Source: Saururus chinensis (lineage: Eukaryota > Streptophyta > Magnoliopsida > Piperales > Saururaceae). Taken from it: a stretch of 64,000 nucleotides of DNA. The translations under genes and the position numbers were made by a program. Location: the NCBI GenBank assembly GCA_035235625.1, contig CP141145.1, positions 34,080,668 through 34,144,667 on the forward strand, read 5' to 3'. Numbering within the stretch: the first letter of the stretch is position 1; each line of letters starts with the position of its first letter. Positions 54,551 through 64,000 of this stretch are shown here, piece by piece. The notes below the pieces were generated by a model. The model saw only the letters and a program-made list of their open reading frames with translations, did not search any database and was not told where the DNA came from.

Positions 54551-55729
54551 GGAAAACTAAGATATTTTATAACATTAACCAAAAGTAAAAGTAAAAAAAC
54601 ACAACTCCAAGTCATACAATTGTGAAGGACTATGTGATTGCTAATGTTGCAATGTTTGAATCGATCTGAAGAATTATAGATCTAATATGTTGAGGTCAGG
54701 ACTGTTTGGTGGTTAACAAAGTATTCTAATATCAAATTCATCTTTTTTAGCTACTTCCAGAAAATCCAGATCCTCAAGGGCTAATGTGTGGTTTTTTTAT
54801 TGTCTTTTTTCATATAAATTTGTCAAATAGTTTTCTTCATTTGCTTCGTTACTAAAAGCATAGTGTGTGTCTCCATGATCCTTCCAAATGGTTTTTGCTA
54901 CTTTGTTTTGAAGCTTCTTGGTGTATGAAGGGAAATATCCCTATTTTTATGTCAAAACCATATTGCATAATAAGTCAATATATGGGCGAGCACCTGCCAC
55001 CAAGAACAACCCCTTTGGTATGAACCTTTTTCTTTGACAAACTCATTGTGACTCATCTTCTTCAGGAGGTAGTGCTTTTTGGAAACCTACGTCATGAAAA
55101 AACATTTCTCATCAATATGAACATGATTGTACATGCATTGAAAAAATGGTTTTTCATAGGCAATATTGTCTGGGTTTAGCATAAACATGCAAAACTGCAG
55201 TCCTGCCTTTTGATTTTCTAAAGGCACCCTTGTTTCCATTGTATTAGAATGTGTCCAGATGAAACCTTCTTTAATATGAGAGTGCAATATTGTCTTTGAA
55301 ACATTGAATGCAAAAGCTAAGGATTGAATATTTGTGTGTCACCTTAAGGGGATGTTGCTGATAATATTAAGGCCCAAGTCAACATTTCTATTGTAATACC
55401 CCGCTTTTTAGATTACGTATAACCAAGGGGGTTAGAGGTAATTAGTAAATTTTTTGATAAATTATAGAGGGTTTCAAAGGTTGAAATCTTCGTATTTAAA
55501 TAGAGCTCAAACAAACAAGCGTATGAATCAAAGAATGGGCGAAATGGAGGTTGGGACCGGAAGTTACGACCTTGAGAAGCATAGAAAAATATGCTAGACC
55601 CACTTGGAATGAGTACAATATACTGCTTTCAATGGGCTTATATCAAAGGGCTCGTTGATACAAGTCCAACGGTACTAAGAACGCTCCAATCTGAATCCGA
55701 GGTAAGAAGTTACGTGCGTTTGAAGATTG

Positions 55730-55730
<1 letters not shown>

Positions 55731-55815
<85 letters not shown>
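55731..55815. repeat. (TA)n microsatellite within the solo LTR
   Basis: Over 80 bp of uninterrupted TA. The Tyr-Ile repeat proteins predicted on both strands here are artefacts. Confidence 0.95.
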
Positions 55816-55822
<7 letters not shown>

Positions 55823-56785
55823 AGAAAAAGTCGTGTGCGATGGATGTGTGTGCAGTGCGCACTGACTCGTGCATGTAACGTGCGGCTATAGCACACTTTA
55901 CGCGGCATGGGTGTGACCCTCATAACTAGCAGGCGTGAGCCATGCATTACGGAGGGTGTGCCGCCACAGAAACCGCTATGCCACCAAAATTGGCGGCGGG
56001 CGCTGGGGTTTCAGCGCGGCTTGGGTTTATAGAAACCCCATTTGTCAAATTTTTAGTCAGAACTTCATTTCCCTCATTTCTGAGTGTTTAGAGTCTCTTT
56101 AAGGCCATTCAAAAGGCGTTCTTAAGTACATCGAGCATGCTCTATGCAATGGAGCGGTCATTTCTTTACGTTGGAGACCGTATAATGAGGAAATGCCCCA
56201 AGAGAAGGACACTAAATCGAGCATGCTCTACGCAATGGTGGGATCATTTCTTCAAGTTGAAGACTATATGAGGAGAAAACACCTCGATAAAAGGAGAGGC
56301 CTTACCCGTTATCCTCGAGCACCAGAGAAAGAAAAATGGGCCACGAATAAGGTGAGGTTTTGTCTGTAGTTGCTGGGTCACAACAAGAGAATCAATCCAG
56401 AGTCGGGGAGGCTATGTCCTCCACCACCCAGTAAGAGAGGCATCCTCGAGTAGGGGAGGTTTTGTTAGCCACCTACGGGCATAGAAAACGAGAAAAGTCT
56501 TTGGGAAGAGGAGCGTTTGTGCATCATTTTTTGGTGCAAGGTGATGAACGTATGGATGTTAGAGGGGGCTATGTGTATTGCCTTCGGATCTGAAGGGGAG
56601 GATGCCTAGAAGGAATGAGTAACCTCGAATGCCACTACCTTGCGAGACATCAGGGGAGTAAGCATTGCTAACCTCCTATTTAAATTATAGAGCTGCATGT
56701 GCTAAATCAGGATGTGTGCTATGCTTTGATCTTTTCTGTTTTGATATGCTATACTTGATGTGACTTGTTATGTTCCATCTTGTTG

Positions 56786-56970
56786 TAGGGTAGAGTGAGA
56801 TTTGTGGTGTGTGTGTGTGTTCGGTCTCAGCTCAGTGATAGAGCGAGATGGGTGTTGTGCTCAGTCTCAGCTTAGTGATAGAGCAAGACATATATTATGT
56901 TCGGTCTCGGCTCAGTAATAGAGCGAGATGTATGAATGTGATTGATCCCGCTTTAGGGTAGAGTGAGATG
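56786..56970. repeat. About 40-bp tandem repeat within the solo LTR
   Basis: TCGGTCTCAGCTCAGTGATA followed by GAGCGAGATG occurs three times, with a more diverged fourth copy (CCCGCTTTAGGGTAGAGTGA). It is preceded by a short GT run. Confidence 0.8.
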
Positions 56971-57650
56971 TACAATTTTGTTGATTTATTAAGTTCTGCT
57001 TAAGTCAGATAGATTACAAATTTTAGTATGATTTTGATTGGATATCTATATACATATTTTAATATATATAATTTTATGAGGCCTGATGTATGTAGTAGCC
57101 ATTAGGCAGAACTACGTTCGGATCCGATCATATTAGAATAATGTCCAATATGTATATGGACAACCAACGGCAAGACAATGCTGGCCCAGTCCAAATTAAT
57201 TATAATAATAAGTTTTATTCTGATTTACATGCGACGAACTATGAAGCTTTGTTGTGTGTGTGGTCGTTACAATGTGAGTTTACGTATAAGGAAATATTGA
57301 AGCTCCGTAGTTCATAGACAAACATTGTACCTATCGCACACAGATGATAATTCCTGGCTTAAGGAAAGAAATTTTTTTATTAGGAGATTTTCTGGGCCCC
57401 GGTCTGGGTAGGGGCGTTACATCTATACCCCACTCTCCCTCTTTTCTTGGATATGATGTTAGGAAAGCTATAAATTCCACACCCATACTCCAAAATTTGG
57501 GCTTGATGCTAAAGACGAATCACAATTTTTGAAGAGATCGATAACATATTGGCAACAACTTGAATTGATCCATATTTGAGCATGCCTTTAACCTATTAGC
57601 TATCTTAACATATCATACTTGGGTCAATCTCTCTTTATAACTTGGTTTGC

Positions 57651-60029
57651 ACAAAAATATCACCTAATTAAAATAGGAAAGGAGAACAAAAACTCATAAA
57701 GATCATCATTTTTCTAAAATAATATAAATAGAATGCATCGTTTTTTATCATATTTGTAACTTACATTCCCTTTTTGACTTTTCAGGCACGTTGTTGTTTC
57801 ATTCAAGCCATCAAGAGTCACCTCCTTTATTTTGGAAGATGATAAAAACCTTGAGATGTTTGAGAATATAAAGAACAAAAAAATATGGCGTACTTTTAAT
57901 TTATAGTTTTTATCTATTGGGAGAGAAAGAGCTACTCAAAAGAAACACTACTAATGTCTTTGTGGATTTTAATTATTGTTTTACTCATACAAAATGTACT
58001 AAAGAAGACAACTTGGCTATTAGTATCAAAACAACAACAACCAAATCCTTCTAACATAACAAAGGATTTCTAAATTCATCATATTAAACTTATAAAGAAA
58101 GAGATGAATTTGGTATACACAAAGCAAAAAAGAACAAGTGCTACTTTGTTTAGATATACTCTATCCAAAGGCTGCAAGATTGGTTATGATTTGCCTAGAA
58201 GCTTATGCATTTTCTTCGAGAAGATGTGCATGATATTACTAATACGTGTAACTAGCCCAAAAAAAATAAAAATAGCAGCAGTAATGAAAAGGAATAACTC
58301 CTAAAAGAAAATTATAACAACTAATAATACTTGGCAAAAAAGAATAATTTTAGTCTGCACAAGAATAGATGGTTGCATTTCTAATCTAACTAATGAATTT
58401 TACTTAAAATATAATTTTCATGTCTATATGTACATATTCAACATATATGGATGACCACTACAACAAAAGATACTATTGGTGACGCATTAATAGTCCAAAA
58501 TGCAAGAAGAAAAATCATGTCTCTCTATCAATATTTGACTAAATCATACTATATTAAAGCAAGAAGTGAGTATGTAGAACTTTCCACTCAATCTCTCTGT
58601 TATCTTTGTTTCCCACACATTTAAGGACTCCTAAATGTAAAAAGATTTGCCTCCCGCCTCTATCAATTTGTCACGATCGAACGAACCCAATCAAATTAGG
58701 ATTTTAGCAACTAATTTCATCTATATATTTAAGAGCAGAACCCATTCCATCTGTCTCTAAACTTCATTCCATTCTGTTGATCACTGTGATTATTTCTAAT
58801 TTTTTCCCTAACTACTTTGGTGTGTTGGAAATTGTTAAGAGTTGGATATTTCATGACCTTACTAGTCATATAAGCCTAAAATATTTTAATAAATCCCATC
58901 CTTGATGGAGGGTTTTTAATGCCCAAAAAATGAAGTCACCATTGTTGATGACATAATTTTTTTATTATTTCTTCTCTGGTCACACATGCAAAGACTACAA
59001 TCCAAGCTATCATGAGCTTCTTCAATCCATGAAAAGTATATGCTTAATGAAAAACCTACAGGTGAGTTGATTAGTGATAAATCATAAGGTATGATGTTTT
59101 TTCTATTAAAATTATGTTGCTTTATATTTGACATTGTGATAGATGAGATCTAATTGTTTGCTTATTAAATAAATAAATAAAAATGTTTGCTGATGTGAGA
59201 AGTACCTGGTTGTGCTCAAAAGGCTAAAAAAAACTATGAATTGGATGATTATGCTCGAATTGTGAGTTTGTAGATGATTGGTGTTTATATATGCTTATGA
59301 TTATAGGAAATAATATTTTGGCATAGTTATTTAGAGTTTTAGCTTGTAAACTATGATTAAAGGGAATGGAGTCAATGTACTACTATTGGTTATGCCTTAT
59401 GGAACTGTGAAAAGGCATGAAACTTTTTTATTGGAAATGTTTCCTTCTATTTGCACCAAAGTTTATTTTATTGTCATTATGACCATTTTAATTTCTTATT
59501 GTAGTTATTTTATGTGAAAGAAATTAATTAATCTTTATTGATATGCCACAATGAAGTATCCAATCTAAATATTTAAATGTTATTTTTACTCGAATTGGAA
59601 TACCTCTTAGCAACCTTTACTTAATTGGTTCATGGTATGAATAAATTTAGATAAATTTGGTGTCGGCATGAGCACCGGATTGGCAGGGATCGACTAGAGA
59701 AGCCAAAGTGGGAGCTACTGAAATTGTGCAAAATGGAGTTTGATTGTGAGAAAGGGGAAAAGTTTTGGATTTAAGCGTAATCATCCTTGACACTTCTATT
59801 TTTGCAAGAGAAATGACATGAGTTCTTATAGGAGAAAGGGTGTCAAAGGTTGGCATCAAAGGTTTAAAGTGGAACTGGAGAAAGAAAAAGCCTTGCACAT
59901 GCTTCTCAGGGGACATTTAAAATTTAATGTCGATGTAGAAAAAATGTTGATTTTGTATATTCCAATTTGTAGGCCCCACATTGTCTTAAAATAGAAGATT
60001 TTTATAAATTTGACACTTATTTTGGGGGA
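57651..60029. other. AT-rich intergenic DNA, nothing recognised
   Basis: No gene, RNA or bounded element is supported. The minus ORF at 59647-59916 has no known domain. The outer end of the mariner element may lie in the first few hundred bases. Confidence 0.4.
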
Positions 60030-60080
60030 AGCATTTTCATGTTGCTTTTATATTAAGCCAAGTGTAAGGAACATATGTGT
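60030..60080. mobile_element. Possible single end of the foldback MITE family
   Basis: GGAAGCATTTTCATGTTGC followed by AAGCCAAGTGTAAGGAACA matches the left end of the element at 10165 (GGAAGCGTTTTTCATGCTTC, then AAGCCGAGTGTAAGGAACAC). No matching right end was found, so this is a truncated copy. Confidence 0.45.
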
Positions 60081-60121
60081 GTATTACATTAGTGTGTGTG
60101 TGGTTGATCATATATATATAA

Positions 60122-60297
60122 AGTTTATATGAGCCCGGGTTCTATGGGCCGTCGGATTTACATCCGGCAGCCCATAATACTCAGGGGTTTAACTAATAAA
60201 TATAACCCATAAATATTATAAACCGTCGGATGTAAATTTGATGGCCTATAGAGCCCGGGCTTACATAGGTTTATATGAGCCCGGGCTCGTATAAACT
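60122..60297. mobile_element. Foldback MITE with GAGCCCGGGCTC arms
   Basis: The inverted ends are AGTTTATATGAGCCCGGGTT and GAGCCCGGGCTCGTATAAAC plus T. Internal CCGTCGGATTTACATCC and CCGTCGGATGTAAATTTGAT also face each other. It is related to 10555-10714 through GATGTAAATTTGATGGCC-like and GAGCCCGGGCT sequence. No clear target duplication is visible. Confidence 0.6.
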
Positions 60298-60299
60298 GG

Positions 60300-60971
60300 T
60301 TTCTCTCTATATATAAAAGGCCATAAGGAACTAATGACTACGAAAAATGCAATAATATTCCCCAATTATTCGCGTTGCAAGGTCATCTTTCTCCTTTGAC
60401 GTTCTTGTGTGGCATGTTGATCTTGGCTGTCAAGAGATGTATGTTATGATGCATCAACTATGGAGGTTATGATGCACCAACTATCAAGTGTGTGCACATT
60501 GGATAAAAACAAGGGCATTGATTGGTTCTTGTCGCAAGGTCCTGTCATGAAGAGGAAGAGGACCACCGCTTGATGGGAACGTCATGCATGCATGGCCCTT
60601 GTTGGACGTTTTGGCTCATGAAGGCATGTCCCCACGTTGAGTAGAGTAGCCAACTTGCACCCTCGACTTAAAACTTGCGGTCCACTCTTGGCTTGATCGT
60701 GTAAGCACGGTACGTTCTACAGACTACCAGAGTCCTTCCCTGTCCCTTAGCTCCATGCCTCAACATGCTACGCCATTGTTTACAGAGTGTCGATTCATAA
60801 GAACAACATTGTTGTGACCTTTAGCTTGCCATTGTTTGCTTCCAAGCATTGTTCTAAACAAGTTGGTTGAGCAGAGAAAGGTTGGGCTTTGTGGTTCTAC
60901 TGCTACACCGAGCTATCAGCTGTTGGTAGCAGTGTTTTTAAAAACCGACTCTATTCAGCCGGTTAAACCCA
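60300..60971. other. Intergenic, nothing recognised
   Basis: No supported gene. Short direct repeats, GATGCATCAACTATGGAGG and GATGCACCAACTAT, are found at about 60450-60490. Confidence 0.4.
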
Positions 60972-60980
60972 GTTCGACTG

Positions 60981-61193
60981 GGAAGCGTTTTCTATGCTCC
61001 GCTCTGACGGTGAGCCGAGCGTAAGAAACGCCTGTGAAGCGTACGATTTCAAGATCGACGGTGCACACGCTTGCGTGTGTAATATACACGCTAACGTGCG
61101 CTAGCGTGTGCGCCGTCGATCTTGAAATCGTACGCTTCACAGGCGTTTCTTACGCTCGGCTCATGTTAAAGAGGGAGCACAGAAAACGCTTCC
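60981..61193. mobile_element. Foldback MITE, near-perfect palindrome, 9-bp target duplication
   Basis: This 213-bp element runs from GGAAGCGTTTTCTATGCTCC to GGAGCACAGAAAACGCTTCC. The arms pair almost throughout (GTGAAGCGTACGATTTCAAG against CTTGAAATCGTACGCTTCAC), with a short centre near CGTGTGTAATATACACGC. Flanking GTTCGACTG at 60972-60980 and 61194-61202 is a perfect 9-bp target duplication, the Mutator-like signature. High arm identity suggests recent insertion. ORFs read identically from both strands because of the palindrome. Confidence 0.88.
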
Positions 61194-61394
61194 GTTCGAC
61201 TGGACCCCATAAACTTTTTAAGTTAGATTATTTATTGATTAAATTCAGGTTTAGCTAGTTGAACTTGATTTATGATCAGAAAAACTTGTACCTGATCACC
61301 AATCCGTGTTGATCATCGCCAAGTCAATTTTAAAAACACTGATTTATAGTCACGAGATCATGTCATTGTTTGAAGAGGTAAATATATACAGTAC

Positions 61395-61641
61395 CAGGGG
61401 CGGATCTACACTATAGAGTAGGGGGTCAAATGACCCTCTTGACTTTTTATATTTTTAAATTTTTTTTTTAATTTATATACAAATTGGGTTAATATTTATT
61501 ATCTTACCCATGCTGACCCCCTTCCGAATTTATGTTTTATTTAAATATATTTAAATAATTAATTTTATTAAATTAATATATAAAAAAAAGGCATCGTTAT
61601 CTCATGACCCCCCTTTACCTAAAATCCTAAGTCCGCCCCTG
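61395..61641. mobile_element. hAT-type MITE, 247 bp
   Basis: The ends CAGGGGCGGA and TCCGCCCCTG are perfect 10-bp inverted repeats. The flanks TACAGTAC and CACAGTAC form an 8-bp target duplication with one difference, as expected for hAT. The interior is AT-rich and non-coding. Confidence 0.85.
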
Positions 61642-63693
61642 CACAGTACATTTGGAGAATATTTAGTATTGGCCCACACTGTAGCTATTTGTCATGAGCT
61701 GTTTTGGAATGAGATGCTTTAATTTCAATGATGAAGTCGACGGCTGAGTTTGCGGATTCTGTCATAATCAAGACAAATATAAAAGCTGCGTATAAAGGAG
61801 GGGGCATCGTTTAATTATAGTGGATTCCCTCTAAAGGTTTAAGATTCAAAGTCGTATTCTAACTATGGATGACTAAATGATGATGGAAATGGTTTCCTGA
61901 CTTGGTTCTAGATATGTGACCATGGTACAGAAGGTTCTTAACATGATACATAGAGAGCAATTTATGATTAGTATAACCATGTTCGGACTGACTTAGATCC
62001 CTGCATGCCATAAAAATTTGCGCAAATAGTCGTGACATAAGGGGTTATTGTGGGATAACTCACTTGTGAGTGCTTCATAGCGGATGGGAAACCTGTTCGA
62101 CAATGTTATGTAGTTATATACCATATTAGGACACTATGTATTATACTAGGACCACCTAAGTCATAAACATATATACCATGGTCAATGTTTATCTTAATTC
62201 AAAACTCAAATGCGCCTCCACTCCGATTTTAAGGCACTGGCTTTCTAGTGTGGCAAGGCCATCATTTGCCCAGTGGAGTTATGACACTTCAATTTGCGTT
62301 CCCCACTTTTTGAAAGGAGAAAAGCCACATGGGCCCCTTTTGCCAGTACGATTCTAGGATCCTGTGGCGCCCATTTGGCCATCACTTTCTTGATGTAGAT
62401 GGATAACGATGTGGATGAATCTCTCAGCCGATCCGCCAGAGTTGCAATTGGCCCACACGATGTTCCAGCCCACTAGCGGCCCGACATTCACCGGCCCACG
62501 AATAGTCCCCCCACGGCCTTTTCCCTCTCAGAATCTGTCGTCATTGAGACATACGCACCAATGGCTCAAATGGCAGTGTATGAGGAAAGGGGGCTTACTT
62601 TGGGGAGGAGGGCAAGAGGCTCAATGGCTACATTTTGTCACCGTCAACAATACCAAAGGGGCACACCTTTCCAAGGAACAAATGAAGAATGGTGGGCTCC
62701 CGGCCTCATTCCTAACCTGATCTTTCACATATGCTTGTTAGTCAGTTAAGGGACATGACTTTACTGTATTAATCAGCTCAATGATGCACTCAAGGACCAC
62801 ACCACGGACATGCTCTCCGTGGTCCCTCCCACAGCTTCATTGTCGTTGTCCCCGCTGCCATTCTCATTTTAACTATGGTCAAAGAAAATCATGGTCATCA
62901 TCCTCATCCCATCATATTTTCTATCTCAGCTGTCCGTAGGGCAAAAGGCACTATCTTATATTCTAAGGTGTACACATTTGTTTTACTTTATTTTTTGGCC
63001 TACGATAAAAAGGAAAAACAGTCATGTCAGAGGGAAGTTTTGATATAGTAGAACTCCTTATTTAATAGAATATAGTTTGTATGAACCAGAGCTCATGCGC
63101 ATCATTGTCATAAGCCTTGACATCATGAGTTCTCTAATCAAGATTCACTAGTGCAAAGAGGCAAAAACCAATTTGCCCCATGAGTTATATTACGCTATCG
63201 GATTTTGATACGATGTGCTGTCATATAGGCGCGAGCACTACACTTTGCTGCAGCGTGATAGCGCAATGTCCAGGCTCATAAAACAGGGCTCTACTTAATA
63301 ACTAGTTTATACAGTTCTTATGCACCAGACGATGTTCTAATATGCTTTTTAAATGTATATACTTGTTCTGATACATCAAGATTGAATGAAGAATGAAATA
63401 AACCCGACAAGTTTACAATCTCAAATTCATGACAGCCATGATGGAGTTAATCTTCCCATTAGCTCCGTTAATGAAGCAGTTATCTTCCTATTTCAACCAT
63501 TAATGGACACCTTTCATCACTAAGCTTCCGTGTGCTTCAAGTTTGCCCCCATACACATCTCCATGTCGAAGTATTAAAGATATCTAGTGATAAGCAATTT
63601 GTCACAAGAATCTCTCTTTAGTAGAATTAATACTTCTATAAAGCTTCCTTAGCTTCAAGAAAACCAGTATCTATCCACGTTGAACTCTTAAGA
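61642..63693. other. Intergenic, no supported gene
   Basis: ORFs at 62409-62749 overlap in two frames in a slightly GC-richer patch and show no domain. The last few hundred bases before 63694 may be the 3'UTR of the minus-strand gene at the right edge. Confidence 0.4.
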
Positions 63694-63909
63694 TCAGAAT
63701 CTCAGCTGCTGCTTGAAACTCAACCTTCCACCTCGTTCTCTTGCTATGGAAGTCGAAAGAACTCCAAGGTCACGGTTCAAAAATGTCATTGCTGATTCAC
63801 ACTCTGCAATAATTTTCATCACTGAAGAGGATGGCCCCTCGAGTGACAACTCTGACCCAACTGCTACGGCTGCATGTGACACTCGAAGGCTTTCCAAGTC
63901 TTGTAGAAA
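63694..63909 (-). CDS. Last coding exon of a gene continuing beyond the right edge
   Basis: Read on the minus strand, an acceptor (AAATGATGGCAG) at 63910-63912 opens a 71-codon exon. It starts FLQDLESLRVSHAAVAVGSE, includes SSSVMKIIAECESAMTFLNR and DLGVLSTSIARERGG, and ends at a TGA at 63694-63696. The helical, amphipathic composition and a plausible splice acceptor argue for a real exon. The LNRDLG-LS-SIARE pattern brings to mind the C-terminus of the plant AUGMIN subunit 5 (HAUS5, a microtubule-nucleation complex), but I cannot verify this. The upstream exons lie outside the window. Confidence 0.5.
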   Translation of the reverse strand, partial: FLQDLESLRVSHAAVAVGSELSLEGPSSSVMKIIAECESAMTFLNRDLGVLSTSIARERGGRLSFKQQLRF

Positions 63910-64000
63910 CTGCCATCATTTAACAGTTAAAATGGACTTTCCAAAGAAAAGGTGAAATTAGTTTGTTTTCAGGTTGCTTGAAAGCATGAATCTGGTTGTA

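Larger units (their letters stand above)
55392..57421. mobile_element. Solo LTR, 2.03 kb, inserted in the mariner pseudogene
   Basis: It starts TGTAATACCCCGC and ends GGGTAGGGGCGTTACA. The perfect 5-bp target duplication TCTAT lies at 55387-55391 and 57422-57426. There is no internal gag or pol. The two mariner halves rejoin across it at the target site. Inside are a long TA tract, a duplicated block at about 56130-56280 (TCGAGCATGCTCTA-GCAATG) and a tandem repeat near 56.8-56.97 kb. Confidence 0.82.
54560..57650 (-). pseudogene. Mariner-like (MLE) transposase pseudogene, split by a solo LTR
   Basis: On the minus strand, from the right: a helix-turn-helix region with VVANMLSISSKIVIR and KKRGRVGYR (57600-57430), interrupted at the LTR target site. 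Left of the LTR it resumes with SNIPLR and SLAFAFNVSKT, then MYNHVHIDEKCFFMT (55140-55087, first catalytic Asp). Near 54650-54712 come PPNSPDLNILDL and FFRSIQTLQ (third catalytic Asp in SPDLN). These are signatures of plant mariner-like transposases, which supply activity to Stowaway MITEs. Several frameshifts and stops, including one inside LDL-stop-FFRS, show that it is dead. Ends and TIRs were not located. Confidence 0.78.

Noticed and set aside
55591-55947. ORFs rich in Tyr-Ile repeats on both strands
   Set aside because: They are translations of a TA microsatellite inside the solo LTR.
61034-61258. Mirror-image ORFs on both strands starting MKRTISRSTVHTL
   Set aside because: They are identical reads from the two arms of a palindromic MITE.
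62409-62749. Overlapping 103- and 62-codon ORFs
   Set aside because: They are in different frames with no recognisable domain, and no splice sites link them to anything.

Overview
The window is nuclear DNA of a flowering plant. Genes are split by GT-AG introns, an intron-containing elongator tRNA-Met is present, and the protein families are plant-specific: an RLCK-VII kinase, F-box/PP2 proteins, a BOI-type RING ligase and a plant cytosolic glutathione reductase. The intergenic DNA is AT-rich and full of Stowaway, hAT, Mutator-like, mariner, Copia and solo-LTR sequences. I could not place the species. There are no operons, CRISPR arrays or prokaryotic defence genes.

Layout, left to right. 1-4.9 kb holds non-autonomous transposons. 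5.3-7.3 kb is a PBS1-like receptor-like cytoplasmic kinase whose first exon I could not find. 8.0-24.1 kb is a decayed tandem array of F-box/PP2-B genes. It has two intact three-exon genes (8148-9662 and 18799-20333) inside a duplicated segment of about 3.3 kb, plus a third 3'-end relic at about 23.8-24.07 kb. The two repeats are separated by a 3.48-kb solo LTR with a perfect target duplication, and they differ by several MITE insertions. 24.1-26.9 kb (minus) is a complete four-exon gene for a 127-aa protein resembling the mitoribosomal protein mL64/CRIF1. A tRNA-Met(CAT) lies at 29.75-29.84 kb (minus). 30.57-38.16 kb is a complete 16-exon glutathione reductase of 496 aa ending in TNL. 42.0-47.5 kb is a dead Copia element whose gag-to-integrase half is inverted relative to the integrase-RT-RNase H half. 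48.0-49.6 kb is a three-exon BOI-like RING E3 ligase. About 51.4-51.75 kb holds an LRR relic. 54.6-57.65 kb is a mariner-like transposase pseudogene split by a 2.03-kb solo LTR. 60.1-61.65 kb holds several MITEs. The right edge carries the last exon of a minus-strand gene that continues outside the window.

The genes are independent housekeeping, signalling and ubiquitin-ligase loci and do not form a pathway. I did not find a new multi-gene system. The most informative material is structural: the Copia inversion, the two target-site-confirmed solo LTRs (one nested in a mariner gene), a foldback MITE family with 9-bp target duplications, and the duplicated PP2-B locus, where the second copy has lost its TATA box and 23 codons. 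Exon coordinates come from reading splice sites and reading frame by hand. No database search was run.
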